A stretch of 64,000 bases of DNA from contig JAAHGL010000022.1 of assembly GCA_010692635.1 (NCBI GenBank), positions 1-64,000 of the forward strand, given 5' to 3'. A program made the position numbers and the translations under genes. The stretch comes from Symploca sp. SIO2C1. Lineage in GTDB: Bacteria; Cyanobacteriota; Cyanobacteriia; Cyanobacteriales; Coleofasciculaceae. A model generated the notes under the pieces. It ran no database searches and was not told where the DNA came from. It saw only the letters and a program-made list of their open reading frames with translations. Shown here one piece after another: positions 37,234 through 47,863 of this stretch; the stretch's first letter is position 1; every line of letters starts with the position of its first letter.

Positions 37234-39297
37234 TCACTGGGATAATAGTAAATCCCCATACACAGATTCAACAGTACGTACTTCTTCAGAAACCTCAGCA
37301 TCTAAACTCCTCAGGCGCTTTAATTCTGCTTCTTGGTTAATTTCCTGGGATTCCTTCTGCTTGAGCAAATTATCCAATTCTGCTTTCCGAGATTGAATAT
37401 CATCATTAATCCGCTTGCTAACTTCCTGCTCGTAAGCCTGAAAACAATCTTTGACCCCTTGATGAATTGTCTCCCATTGCTCGTTTGCTAGCTGAGGCAG
37501 GTATTTAATAAATTCCTTTTTAGTGGCTTTAATCAATTCTTTACGAGCTTGATCTACTTGTAGGGCTCCAATACCTAAGCCCATCAAAGCAAAACCCAAT
37601 GGACCAAAAAACATACCAGTAAAAATTACTAAAAAACTACTGATACCAATTACAGCAAACCAATTAACTAAGATATTTTTCCAATCGAAGCCTGCACCAG
37701 CCAAAACTACACCAGCTACATTACCGGAAGCTAAGGATAAAAAGCCCATTGCCCAACTAGCCCAAGCTGGTGAATTTTCTTCTTGATCTATATTTGCCCT
37801 GGGATGTAACTTTTGTCCAATTAACTTCTCTGTCATGGAATCTGCTACCTGACTATAGGTTGCACCATAACTAGCAGCACTTTTAGCTAGTTGGGAAAAG
37901 GCTTCCGTGATTTTTCTTTCAGCAGTCAATTCCCAAGCGGCAACTTTATCATTGAGATACTGCTCAAACGCTTTCTGGAAAGCAGCATTAAACTCATCTC
38001 GCTTCCCTTGTTGCAGAGAATCCCAAAATCCCATGTCAGGCTGATAGCGCAGAAAATCCGATTCAAAAGTATCGCCTAAATTTAAAATGTATTCTCGGAA
38101 AGAATCGGCAATAGCTTTGGCTTGGCGATCGCGAGTGGTGATAATCTCTTGAGTAAATTGATTGCAGATCTCATTGAGCTTGGTAAATTCTGGTTCAACG
38201 GAACTAATTCGTTGCTTCAACTCATTGGCATCCTCCTCCAGCAAGGGAATGCGCCGTTCAATTGCTTCATGAACGCGATTGTAGCTTAGCCGTGCAATAG
38301 TCCTTGCTTGTCGCATTTCGGCAACAGCTCGTTCTTGGGTTAAAAAAGTATTTAGTGCTCCGATAAATTCTGGAAAACCAGTCCCCGCTAAGGAAGCCTC
38401 CGGGTTTTTCACCCGCAGGCGCAGAGCCATTAGGGAGGAAATCTCAAATACTCTTTCTTCGTAAATATCCTGTCCATTCACCCAACAATATTCAGCTAAG
38501 TTGGATTGGAAAACTTTACGCAGTTTCTCTTCTGCTACTGTTAGTTCTTCGGTATCATCAGGGTCAATTAGTCCCTTACGGATTTCGTCCCAAGCGTTGA
38601 TGAGAAAGAAAACACTCAACCCGCGACCTTTGATATAATTGTCCAGATAGCGGCGTTCTTCGAGAGTACAAGGCTGAGTTGCTCTAAGGACAAAGAGGAT
38701 CGCATGGCAATTATTAATATAACTCAGAGAAAGTTCGTTCCGCGCTTCGGTATCATTTAATCCAGGACTATCAACAATTTCAATACCCTTTTCCAGTAAG
38801 GGTAAGGGATACTCCACTACAGCATAGTCAACGTCAGGAAATGCTTGCCTTTGCTCCTGTTCTAATTGCTTGGCTTCGGCGGGGTCAATGGTATAGTTTT
38901 GCTTAAAGCTCTGAAAATCTAGTTGTTGAGGAGTTTTACCATCTTTAAAGTAAATAGTGACTTGCTTTTGAGAGCCATAGCGTAACACTGTAAGTAAGGC
39001 AGTGCAGGGATTAACATCACTAGGTAATAAATTTTCGCCGATTAAAGCATTGAGGAAAGTACTTTTACCTCGCTTCATGTCCCCTAAAACCAACAGTCGG
39101 AATACTCCCTGACGCAAGTTTTGGCTAGCTAAACTCAAATCTTCTATTTCTGTTGCTAAACCAAGCTCTCCGGAACTATCCTTACCTGCTAATTCGGCTT
39201 CCGTGAGTATATCAGCCATCTTACCCAGACAACTAGCCACCTGAGAGCGCACTTGAGCAACTCTTGCCAAATCTTGAAGGAAGTTGTCGGTTTTCAT
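37234..39297 (-). CDS. Bacterial dynamin-like protein (BDLP1 type)
   Basis: The start is the ATG at 39297 (MKTDNFLQDLARVAQ), with AGGGG 9 nt upstream; a GTG would add six residues. The 687-aa length and sequence follow Nostoc punctiforme BDLP1 closely, as far as I remember it. GTPase domain about 60-310: P-loop LGDMKRGKSTFLNAL, switch-2 VDSPGLND and G4 NAWD. Long helical neck/trunk segments surround a hydrophobic paddle (about 545-600: ILVNWFAVIGISSFLVIFTGMFFGPLGFALMGLG), which inserts into membranes. It probably remodels or fuses membranes. It is transcribed alone. Confidence 0.95.
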   Translation of the reverse strand: MKTDNFLQDLARVAQVRSQVASCLGKMADILTEAELAGKDSSGELGLATEIEDLSLASQNLRQGVFRLLVLGDMKRGKSTFLNALIGENLLPSDVNPCTALLTVLRYGSQKQVTIYFKDGKTPQQLDFQSFKQNYTIDPAEAKQLEQEQRQAFPDVDYAVVEYPLPLLEKGIEIVDSPGLNDTEARNELSLSYINNCHAILFVLRATQPCTLEERRYLDNYIKGRGLSVFFLINAWDEIRKGLIDPDDTEELTVAEEKLRKVFQSNLAEYCWVNGQDIYEERVFEISSLMALRLRVKNPEASLAGTGFPEFIGALNTFLTQERAVAEMRQARTIARLSYNRVHEAIERRIPLLEEDANELKQRISSVEPEFTKLNEICNQFTQEIITTRDRQAKAIADSFREYILNLGDTFESDFLRYQPDMGFWDSLQQGKRDEFNAAFQKAFEQYLNDKVAAWELTAERKITEAFSQLAKSAASYGATYSQVADSMTEKLIGQKLHPRANIDQEENSPAWASWAMGFLSLASGNVAGVVLAGAGFDWKNILVNWFAVIGISSFLVIFTGMFFGPLGFALMGLGIGALQVDQARKELIKATKKEFIKYLPQLANEQWETIHQGVKDCFQAYEQEVSKRINDDIQSRKAELDNLLKQKESQEINQEAELKRLRSLDAEVSEEVRTVESVYGDLLLSQ

Positions 39298-39421
39298 GAA
39301 GCATACCCCTAGCACTGCAATTGGTTAATATAGTCAGCTACAAACTGAAGCCACAGCATTCCGGATACTTGGCAGTATATTGTGGATTTGAGCGAACGGT
39401 GAGTAATATCTGTTGACCTTC

Positions 39422-39455
39422 AAAAAAAGCAGCTTGTTCTTAATAGACAAGCTGC
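39422..39455 (-). terminator. Rho-independent terminator of groEL
   Basis: On the minus strand GCAGCTTGT and ACAAGCTGC form a perfect 9-bp stem with a 9-nt loop, followed by seven T. It lies 38 bp after the groEL stop. Confidence 0.92.
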
Positions 39456-39492
39456 CTTGGGTGTTTATCCTAATGCTAGGAAGCGGTGGGGA

Positions 39493-41184
<1,692 letters not shown>

Positions 41185-41209
41185 TTAGTCTGAATCGTCA
41201 TTAGCAAAT

Positions 41210-41236
41210 TTAGCACTCTTGACTGGAGAGTGCTAA
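41210..41236 (-). promoter_or_regulatory. CIRCE operator (HrcA site)
   Basis: TTAGCACTC, nine bases, GAGTGCTAA: a perfect match to the CIRCE consensus, ending 35 bp before the groEL start. HrcA is expected to repress groEL here and to release it on heat stress. Confidence 0.97.
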
Positions 41237-41256
41237 TTGGAATTTGGTTCGGATAT

Positions 41257-41717
41257 CACCCCCTTGTGGGGGCAGGGCTGTTTCATTCCTCACGTAAAAT
41301 CAAGTTATGGGGAGACAGGGAATTAGGGAAGTGGGGAATTGGGGAAGTCTCACCTTAATGGGTGCGGCTACGGGGTGAGGTGAAAAAAGGTGTGGGAGAG
41401 CTTTTTTGAGTAATGAGTAATGAGTAATGAGTAATGAGGGTCGAAACTTTTGTCAAATCCTCTTTCCTTCTACCTCCTACCTCCTCCGGAGCCTCGGAGC
41501 CTCCTGCCTCGGAGCCTCCTGCCTCATGTTTCTTCAAAGCCACTGTAAATTTCACCTCACCCGCGGCTACGTGATTAATGGGAGACACTTTATCTAGCAA
41601 GGGCTTCAGCCATTATAGTAGGATTGCTATACTTTGTTCTCCCAAATTCCCTACCTCCGTAAAAACCTACAATTCTAGACTTTTCCTAAGAATGAAACAG
41701 CCCTGCTTGTGGGGGTG
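41257..41717. mobile_element. Composite inverted-repeat element between groEL and comFB
   Basis: Outer inverted repeats CACCCCC...AGGGCTGTTTCATTC (41257-41288) and its complement (41690-41717) enclose 400 bp that include a complete GGGTGAGGTGAAA-family element. No supported gene lies inside. This fills most of the groEL-comFB gap. Confidence 0.65.
41373..41562 (+). mobile_element. GGGTGAGGTGAAA-family MITE-like element, copy 3 (most complete)
   Basis: Ends GGGGTGAGGTGAAA and TTTCACCTCACCC are inverted. The inverted repeat extends outward imperfectly on both sides (TTAATGGGTGCGGCTAC left, GCGGCTACGTGATTAATGG right). It contains four TAATGAG units and a purine-rich heptamer segment. Confidence 0.75.
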
Positions 41718-41847
41718 AACAGGGCTAATTTAGTGACATTCTCTCACTGTTGAATCCTGCTGTGATCAAAGCTACTTTTCACAAATTTTTCACATTTCCT
41801 TTATACTCTTAATGTTTAAGGTGACATCTACCGAATACCTACATCAC

Positions 41848-42390
41848 ATGAATAACTCCAAAATAGAAAATGAAACTATTGAATTAAATCAAGTTACTAG
41901 TCGAACTCATATAAATGTAATGGAATCGCTAGTTGCTCAGGAAGTCGAGCGGCAGCGATCGCGAATGCCTGAAAATCTAGCTAAGTATATCGATGCGGTA
42001 GAGGTGGCAACCTATGCCTTAAATCGTTTACCACCTCTGTATGCTTGTAGTAAAGAAGGCTGGCATTATCAAAAAAGACAAGCTCAGCATAAGTTGCCGT
42101 CTCAGATTACTACTGCTGTTCGTCAAGCGATCGCCGCAGTACAAAGAGACCCAATCAAGCTCTCAAATCCCCTCAAACCAGAAGAGACAGAATTAAAGGA
42201 AGCTAAGGCAGCTCTAGAAGCATTGCAAGATTTGCTAGAGTACAGAGAAATTTCCTGGCAGAATTTGGTTGATGTTGTACAAAAAGCCCTAACTCAAAAA
42301 GCAGTTGATAGTGTTAAGCAAGTTCTTCACAAAAAAGCATTGGGACATCAAACCCACCAGCAGACAAAAAAATTAACTGCTCCTAGTTAG
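41848..42390 (+). CDS. ComFB/CdgR-family protein, copy 1
   Basis: The start is the ATG at 41848 (MNNSKIEN), which aligns with the second copy; a longer frame opens at 41812. The 180-aa protein has the ComFB core NVMESLVAQEVERQRS (about 25-40) then YIDAVEVATYALNRLPPLYACSKEGW (about 48-73). Cyanobacterial ComFB proteins have been described as c-di-GMP receptors (CdgR) that affect cell size and motility; this is family knowledge. The stop codon touches the left end of a MITE inserted at 42388. Confidence 0.88.
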   Translation: MNNSKIENETIELNQVTSRTHINVMESLVAQEVERQRSRMPENLAKYIDAVEVATYALNRLPPLYACSKEGWHYQKRQAQHKLPSQITTAVRQAIAAVQRDPIKLSNPLKPEETELKEAKAALEALQDLLEYREISWQNLVDVVQKALTQKAVDSVKQVLHKKALGHQTHQQTKKLTAPS

Positions 42391-42615
42391 GGCTTGCTGA
42401 ATCAGTCGTAATTGTCGGGTTGCCATAGGTGTTAGGTATTAGGTATTAGGTGTTAGGTGTTAGGTGTTAGGTATTAGGTGGTAGGTGTTAGGGATTTTCT
42501 ACTTGTGGTGCAAGGTTTTTGAACTAAAAGATACCATTTCCTTGCACTTGGGCTAGAAAAAAAATGATTGAAAGCCTTTTCTGGCATAGCTTCCACACTC
42601 ATACAGCAACCCCTA
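42388..42615 (+). mobile_element. GGGCTTGCTG-family MITE, copy 2
   Basis: Ends GGGCTTGCTGAAT and (reverse strand) GGGGTTGCTGTAT are flanked by the 6-bp direct repeat TAGTTA (42385-42390 and 42614-42619). The right ~100 bp match copy 1 at 36817-36918, but the heptamer array here is AGGTGTT/AGGTATT (about 42427-42492) instead of GTCAGGA. The left target copy contains the comFB stop codon. Confidence 0.85.
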
Positions 42616-42831
42616 GTTAAGATTAGTTTGATAGTCGTTATCGTTTGTAATTAGATATTCAATTAATTACTACTTAGGGCAGACGTAAATAGTCATATTT
42701 CGTGCATAAGAGGCATCAACTCAGTATTAAATCGTGATTCCAATGAACTAATAGGGAATAATAAATTTAACTATTTTTTAAAATTATCTACTTATTCTTT
42801 TAAGCTATATTAACTGTTGAACCTAATATTT

Positions 42832-42959
42832 AAGTAGGTGGACAGAAGTAAATACACATCGGTAGACCGGGTTTTGAAGGAGTGAAACTGCTATATGGCA
42901 AGTTTCTTAGCTAAACCGAAGTCTACAAATTTACTTTTGTTTTTTACACCTACCTATTT
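42832..42959. repeat. Imperfect inverted-repeat element upstream of comFB copy 2
   Basis: An AAGTAGGTGGACAGAAGTAAAT arm-type segment (42832 on) and its imperfect complement (ATTTACTTTTG...ACACCTACCTATT) lie about 60 bp apart, with GTAGAC/GTCTAC as inner match. This resembles a ~128-bp MITE. The remaining gap 42616-42831 is AT-rich with nothing recognised. Confidence 0.45.
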
Positions 42960-42991
42960 ATCTGGTCTTAGGAACTTCAGGCAAGCATCAG

Positions 42992-43573
42992 ATGAATAAC
43001 CTCAAAACTGAAGATCAAACTTTAGCATCGCATCAAGACTCAAACAGAACTCACAAAAATGTAATGGAATTGTTCGTGAGTCAGGAAGTAGAGCAGCAGC
43101 GATCACAACTTTCTGAAAATCTAGCTAAGTATATCGACCCGATAGAGGTGGCAACCTATGCTCTGAATCGTTTACCACCGCTGTATGCTTGTAGTCAGCA
43201 AGGCTGGCAGTATCAAAAACTACAGGCTCAAAGCCAGTTCCAGCAGATTACTATTGCTGTCCGTCAAGCGCTCGCTGCAGTACAAAGGGATCCTATCAAA
43301 CGCTCCACTCCCCTTATACCCTCAGAAGAAACTGAATTACAAGAAGCTCAGGCGGCGTTGGCAGGACTACAAAACTTGCTACATCAAAGAGAAGTTTCTT
43401 GGAATAATCTCGCTAATACGGTGCAAAAAGCCCTAACTAAAACAGCTACTGAGGCGATTAAGCAAGTCCTACCCAAAAAAGCTCGAAAAAATCCTATCCA
43501 CCAGGAATCAAAGGAATTAAATTTGGTTGTATATGATTGGAAAGATAGCATTATAGAAAGCAAAGATGAGTAG
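42992..43573 (+). CDS. ComFB/CdgR-family protein, copy 2
   Basis: The 193-aa protein is a close paralogue of the 41848 gene: THKNVMELFVSQEVEQQRSQLSENLAKYIDPIEVATYALNRLPPLYACSQQGW-type core (about 20-76), then the same RDPIKxSxPL...EETEL segment. It has 12 extra acidic C-terminal residues. The pair arose by tandem duplication and diverged mostly at the ends. Family knowledge suggests binding of c-di-GMP. Confidence 0.88.
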   Translation: MNNLKTEDQTLASHQDSNRTHKNVMELFVSQEVEQQRSQLSENLAKYIDPIEVATYALNRLPPLYACSQQGWQYQKLQAQSQFQQITIAVRQALAAVQRDPIKRSTPLIPSEETELQEAQAALAGLQNLLHQREVSWNNLANTVQKALTKTATEAIKQVLPKKARKNPIHQESKELNLVVYDWKDSIIESKDE

Positions 43574-43721
43574 CGATACTTGCTTTCTGTGCAGACAATG
43601 CGATCGCTCTCTCTTTCAGAAGGGGATCTGCCCAAGTCTGTTAAAAATATTATTGAGAAATACCCCAAAACTGAATATGGCGCTTATCCTGGGAGCTTAG
43701 AGAAATGTGTGGAGGTATATC

Positions 43722-44033
43722 ATGGAGCAATTAATTAAGTATCGCATTGTCTGTACCCTAAGCTTTGGGGACATCTATGGACAAATCATGATTTGGTTAA
43801 TCGTCATTTTCCTTAGTCTCGCTTCTGCACTAGCTCTGTGGAGTGCTGAACGCCAAATTTACGCCTTAGCCACTGTCGGACTAATCTTAGTGCTGTCTTT
43901 GCCGTTCTTACTCTTTGCCTTTGTAACCACACTACTCAACCATATTGAGCTCGATCCCATAGAAGTAGACGCCAAAAATCCCACAGCTCGTCGGCAGCCA
44001 CCTACCCAGAAACCAGCAGAAGCAAGCAGCTGA
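43722..44033 (+). CDS. Small membrane protein, unknown function (103 aa)
   Basis: The start is the ATG at 43722 (MEQLIKYRIVC) with GGAGG 7-8 nt upstream; a GTG start at 43707 would overlap that site. Two hydrophobic segments (about 22-43 IMIWLIVIFLSLASALALW and 50-75 ALATVGLILVLSLPFLLFAFV) are followed by a polar, Pro-rich tail. I do not recognise the family. A good terminator follows, so it ends its transcript. Confidence 0.7.
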   Translation: MEQLIKYRIVCTLSFGDIYGQIMIWLIVIFLSLASALALWSAERQIYALATVGLILVLSLPFLLFAFVTTLLNHIELDPIEVDAKNPTARRQPPTQKPAEASS

Positions 44034-44068
44034 TTCAACTGTTGATTATAGTTGGTAATTGCCAGAAG

Positions 44069-44096
44069 TTCCCTGCCTTGTGGTAGGGAATTTTTT
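44069..44096 (+). terminator. Rho-independent terminator
   Basis: TTCCCTGCC and GGTAGGGAA form a stem with a TTGT loop, followed by six T. It lies 36 bp after the small membrane protein stop and separates it from the methyltransferase/prenyl-synthase pair. Confidence 0.88.
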
Positions 44097-44167
44097 GTGG
44101 GGTCAATTGTAGACCTTTCAAAATAAGTACACACGATACAAGAAAAGTAAAGAGAGCTAAACAAATA

Positions 44168-44890
44168 ATGCCTACAGACCTATATCAAGGTATGTCCGAT
44201 TTCTATAATGCCTTCATTGGAAGGAATCGAGATTACAGAGCAATTGCGATGGAGCTGCTCAAGCTCTTCGGCAATCAGCAACACATCTTGGATGTGGGAA
44301 TCGGGACTGGCTTGCTCGTAGAGCAACTTCTTGAGTTGCGATCTGAACTCCAAATCACTGGGATAGATACGAGTAAGTCACTACTTGCTCAAGCTCAGGC
44401 TAGCTTAGGGACTCAAGTAGAACTCTACTGCCAGGATGTATGTAACCTGCAACTTGATAAGATGTTCGACGTTGCCTATTCTCGTGGAGGTGCCTGGGCT
44501 TTTGTTCAGGATGGCGACACTATCTTACTTGCAAGCCACATCTTGGAGCTAGATGCTATTGAGCAGAGCTTTGAACGGGTTGCAGCACACCTACGTGATG
44601 GAGGGCGTTTTATTATCATCTCGTCAAACGCCAACCATAGTAAACAGGATGAATTAGATGGGGAAGTTTCATTCGGGAGAACCGTTAGCAAACATTGGGT
44701 TGACGGGGAGCAATATCTTGTTCTTGACTATAGGTGTCATAGGCAAGGTATTCTTACGGGACACCAGAAAGTACGAATGCGATTGCTCGAACTAGAGTAT
44801 GTAGAAAGTATGCTGCGAGCAGCAGGTTTCCAAAACATTTCCTATGACAGTCACGAATGCCGAATTTATCAGAAAGAAAGTGCTAAATGA
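44168..44890 (+). CDS. SAM-dependent methyltransferase paired with a prenyl-synthase-like gene
   Basis: The 240-aa class I enzyme shows HILDVGIGTGLLVEQL (motif I, about 39-54), ITGIDTSKSLL, the acidic strand FDVAYSRGGAWAF and RDGGRFIIIS. Its stop overlaps the ATG of the next gene (ATGA at 44887-44890), so the two are translated together. I saw no GCGATCGC site in 44161-45960, unlike most of the window, which may point to transfer. The substrate could be an isoprenoid or its precursor, given the partner, but this is inference. Confidence 0.8.
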   Translation: MPTDLYQGMSDFYNAFIGRNRDYRAIAMELLKLFGNQQHILDVGIGTGLLVEQLLELRSELQITGIDTSKSLLAQAQASLGTQVELYCQDVCNLQLDKMFDVAYSRGGAWAFVQDGDTILLASHILELDAIEQSFERVAAHLRDGGRFIIISSNANHSKQDELDGEVSFGRTVSKHWVDGEQYLVLDYRCHRQGILTGHQKVRMRLLELEYVESMLRAAGFQNISYDSHECRIYQKESAK

Positions 44891-45921
44891 GCAATTATTT
44901 TCATCTCATGCAAGAGACATCACAAGCAACGGATCCACTTATCGAACGCTATATGGATAAGTTGAGTCCGGAAGTGAAGCAACTTCCGATGAAGCGGCAT
45001 GGTAACCTTCGACTGCGGGATCTCCAGATCCGAACAGGTTATGAGATTAACGGAGGTAAAGATTGGAAGGAGATTCTTCCCGCCTGTGCAAGTTTTGAGA
45101 TCCTAAACTGCTCGACTTATGTGATCAACTGGTTCCTCGATGAAAAGCATGGCTATGAAAGCCCTGAGAGTAAGCGAAAGCTGGTAATTGCTGGGTTTCA
45201 ACTTAGAGAAGTTGCTCAACAGATCTTAGAAGATCATGACATGACTTCACTCTTACCACTTCTGAGTAATATCAACAACCGAGTCTATCTTGGTCAGATG
45301 ATGGATATTCATGATCTAAAGGTTGCTAGAATGAGTGATTATCCAAACTACCAGGATTTTCTAGAAGCTTATCAGCAACGCTGTAGATTACTTTCCGGTG
45401 TATTCTACGGCAGCTGTTTCTTGGCAGGCTCAATCATTGCGGGGAAGGCTGACGAACTGCTGTACGAAATGGGCGCTATCTATGGAGCAGCCACTCAGGC
45501 TGCGAATGATTTTGGTGATTTTGCACTGCCAGTAAAGCGCTTATCGAAGCTGGAGAAACCATATCAGGATCAATTTTCGGACTTCATGAATGGAAAACTC
45601 ACTTTGCCAGTGTATTTAATGACTCAAAGGGCTAACGAGGAACAACGAAAGCGACTCGAAGAGTTGAGGCTTGGAGCTATTGACGGGAACAGCTATCGGG
45701 AAATTCTAGACATACTGGTTGACAAGGGGGTTTACTCTGATTGTCTAATCTACCTCAAGCAAGAGCACAAGCGATGTAAGAGTATGCTCTACACTAAAGA
45801 TAAGACGGTGCATCGAGACATAATTGCCTCAATCTTAGTGAGAATCACCTCGAACAAGTTCCTGTCGCAGCTCAGAAAGAACATCGAAGATAGAACAGAT
45901 TTGCCGAGCTGTTTAGCTTAA
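44887..45921 (+). CDS. Divergent trans-isoprenyl-synthase-fold protein
   Basis: The 344-aa protein follows the polyprenyl-synthetase layout: a SFEILNCSTYVINWFLDEKHG helix (69-89) where the first DDxxD motif should be, YLGQMMDIHDL (134-144), AYQQRCRLLSGVFYGSC (161-177), and QAANDFGDF (204-212) where the second DDxxD sits, then GKLTLPVYL (236-244). The first Asp-rich motif is lost and the second reads NDFGD, so it may have altered or no condensation activity, or act as a terpene-cyclase-like enzyme. It is coupled to a methyltransferase. Family placement is by pattern reading, not a search. Confidence 0.65.
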   Translation: MSNYFHLMQETSQATDPLIERYMDKLSPEVKQLPMKRHGNLRLRDLQIRTGYEINGGKDWKEILPACASFEILNCSTYVINWFLDEKHGYESPESKRKLVIAGFQLREVAQQILEDHDMTSLLPLLSNINNRVYLGQMMDIHDLKVARMSDYPNYQDFLEAYQQRCRLLSGVFYGSCFLAGSIIAGKADELLYEMGAIYGAATQAANDFGDFALPVKRLSKLEKPYQDQFSDFMNGKLTLPVYLMTQRANEEQRKRLEELRLGAIDGNSYREILDILVDKGVYSDCLIYLKQEHKRCKSMLYTKDKTVHRDIIASILVRITSNKFLSQLRKNIEDRTDLPSCLA

Positions 45922-45963
45922 TTTTTTAAAGTAGAACATAGAGAAGCCGAGCCAAAACAAAAG

Positions 45964-47691
45964 ATGTTAGAACACGATGTAATTATTGTCGGAGGCGGAT
46001 TGGCTGGATGTCGCGCTGCCTTGGAGATTAAGCGCACTCAACCCCAATTAAATGTTGCTCTAGTCGCCAAAACTCACCCAATTCGTTCCCACTCCGTTGC
46101 TGCTCAAGGAGGTATGGCTGCCACACTGAAAAATGTAGACCCCGAAGACAGTTGGGAAGCTCACGCCTTTGATACGGTTAAAGGTTCGGATTACCTAGCG
46201 GATCAGGATGCTGTAGAAATCCTCACTCGCGAGGCTCCAGATGTGGTAATTGAGCTAGAGCACATGGGTGTGCTCTTTTCTCGTTTACCCGATGGTAGGA
46301 TTGCTCAACGGGCTTTTGGGGGACACTCTCACCGTCGTACCTGCTATGCAGCAGATAAAACAGGACATGCTATCCTCCACGAGCTGGTAAATAACCTCCG
46401 GCGTTACGGTGTCTGCATCTACGATGAGTGGTATGTAATGCAGCTGATTTTGGAGGATGCTCAAGCCAAGGGCGTTGTAATGTTCAATATTCTGGACACT
46501 AACGTGCAAGTAGTGCGAGCCAAGGCAGTAATGTTTGCTACCGGAGGTTATGGAAGGGTATTTAACACTACCTCCAATGACTATGCTTCCACTGGGGATG
46601 GTTTAGCCATGTCAGCTGTTGCAGGTGTGCCCTTGGCAGATATGGAATTTGTCCAATTTCATCCAACGGGTTTATATCCAGTAGGAGTCTTGATTTCGGA
46701 AGCAGTGCGGGGAGAAGGAGCTTATCTAATTAACGCACAAGGCGATCGCTTTATGGCCAACTATGCTCCGAAACAAATGGAGTTAGCACCCCGGGATATT
46801 ACCTCGAGAGCTATTACCCTAGAAATTCGTGCTGGTCGTGGCGTAAACTCTGATGGTAGTGCTGGAGGTCCCTTTGTCTATCTTGACTTACGGCACATGG
46901 GTAAAGAGCAGATTATGAGCCGAGTTCCCTTCTGCTGGGAGGAAGCGCACCGATTATTAGGGATTGATGCGGTATACCAGCCAATGCCCGTGCGTCCTAC
47001 GGGTCACTACTCAATGGGTGGTATTCCAGTAAACACAGATGGACAAGTGCGCAGTAGTATTGATGGACTAGTTGAAGGCTTCTTTGCAGCTGGAGAATGT
47101 GCCTGTGTCTCAGTGCATGGAGCCAATCGGCTAGGTAGTAACTCCCTGTTAGAATGTGTAGTTTATGGGCGCAGAACTGGAGCTGCGATCGCTCAATACG
47201 TCCTTAACAGAAAATTTCCCGAAATTGACGAACAATCCTACCTCAATGCTGCTCAAGGAGAAATCAACAACCTTCTTGAGCAATCGGGAACCTTACGCAT
47301 TGCTCAGGTGCGTCAAGCTCTTCAAGACTGTATGAGTCAATACTGTGGTGTTTTCCGCACCCAAGAGTTAATGAGTGAGGGATTAAATCAGCTCAAACAA
47401 CTGCAACAGCAGCTACCGCAGGTTTATTTAGATGATAAGGATAAGTGCTGGAACACGGAAATTATTGAAGCCTTAGAATTACGTAATTTAATGGTGGTGG
47501 GAGAACTAATCTTGACTTCTGCCTTGAATCGGCAAGAAAGTCGAGGTGCTCACAGCCGGGAAGATTATCCCCAGCGAGATGATACTAATTTCCTCAAGCA
47601 CACTTTAGCTTATTACTCGTCAGCAGGTATTGAACTGCAATACAAACCGGTGAGTATAACTTTGTTTGAGCCGCAAGAGCGGAAGTATTGA
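45964..47691 (+). CDS. sdhA: Succinate dehydrogenase/fumarate reductase flavoprotein subunit
   Basis: This oxidises succinate and feeds electrons to the quinone pool. The 575-aa protein shows the FAD dinucleotide motif VIIVGGGLAGCRAALE (about 6-21), the flavinylation segment SHSVAAQGGMAA with the His, the substrate motif QFHPTGLYP, and RPTGHYSMGGIPV with the active-site His. No sdhB or sdhC lies next to it, usual in cyanobacteria. ATG start at 45964, 42 bp after the prenyl-synthase-like gene. Confidence 0.95.
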   Translation: MLEHDVIIVGGGLAGCRAALEIKRTQPQLNVALVAKTHPIRSHSVAAQGGMAATLKNVDPEDSWEAHAFDTVKGSDYLADQDAVEILTREAPDVVIELEHMGVLFSRLPDGRIAQRAFGGHSHRRTCYAADKTGHAILHELVNNLRRYGVCIYDEWYVMQLILEDAQAKGVVMFNILDTNVQVVRAKAVMFATGGYGRVFNTTSNDYASTGDGLAMSAVAGVPLADMEFVQFHPTGLYPVGVLISEAVRGEGAYLINAQGDRFMANYAPKQMELAPRDITSRAITLEIRAGRGVNSDGSAGGPFVYLDLRHMGKEQIMSRVPFCWEEAHRLLGIDAVYQPMPVRPTGHYSMGGIPVNTDGQVRSSIDGLVEGFFAAGECACVSVHGANRLGSNSLLECVVYGRRTGAAIAQYVLNRKFPEIDEQSYLNAAQGEINNLLEQSGTLRIAQVRQALQDCMSQYCGVFRTQELMSEGLNQLKQLQQQLPQVYLDDKDKCWNTEIIEALELRNLMVVGELILTSALNRQESRGAHSREDYPQRDDTNFLKHTLAYYSSAGIELQYKPVSITLFEPQERKY

Positions 47692-47694
47692 AGA

Positions 47695-47803
47695 GAATTT
47701 AGAATTTAGAATTTAGAATTTAGAATGTATTTTGGGTGAAAAAACACACTTAATCCTGAATTGCTATTTTTTTCTTAATTCTTAATTCTTAATTCTTAAT
47801 TCT
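47695..47803. repeat. TTTAGAA and TTCTTAA heptamer arrays
   Basis: TTTAGAA units (47695-47727) are followed by a CACACTTAATCCTG segment shared with 36655, then TTCTTAA units (about 47773-47802). Confidence 0.8.
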
Positions 47804-47863
47804 GCTATAATTGATGGCTACGCGATTGTGAAACCTTAAACAATATAAACTTAACGGTCTAAA

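Noticed and set aside
41355-41600. 81-aa minus-strand ORF
   Set aside because: It lies entirely within the GGGTGAGGTGAAA element and its heptamer arrays.
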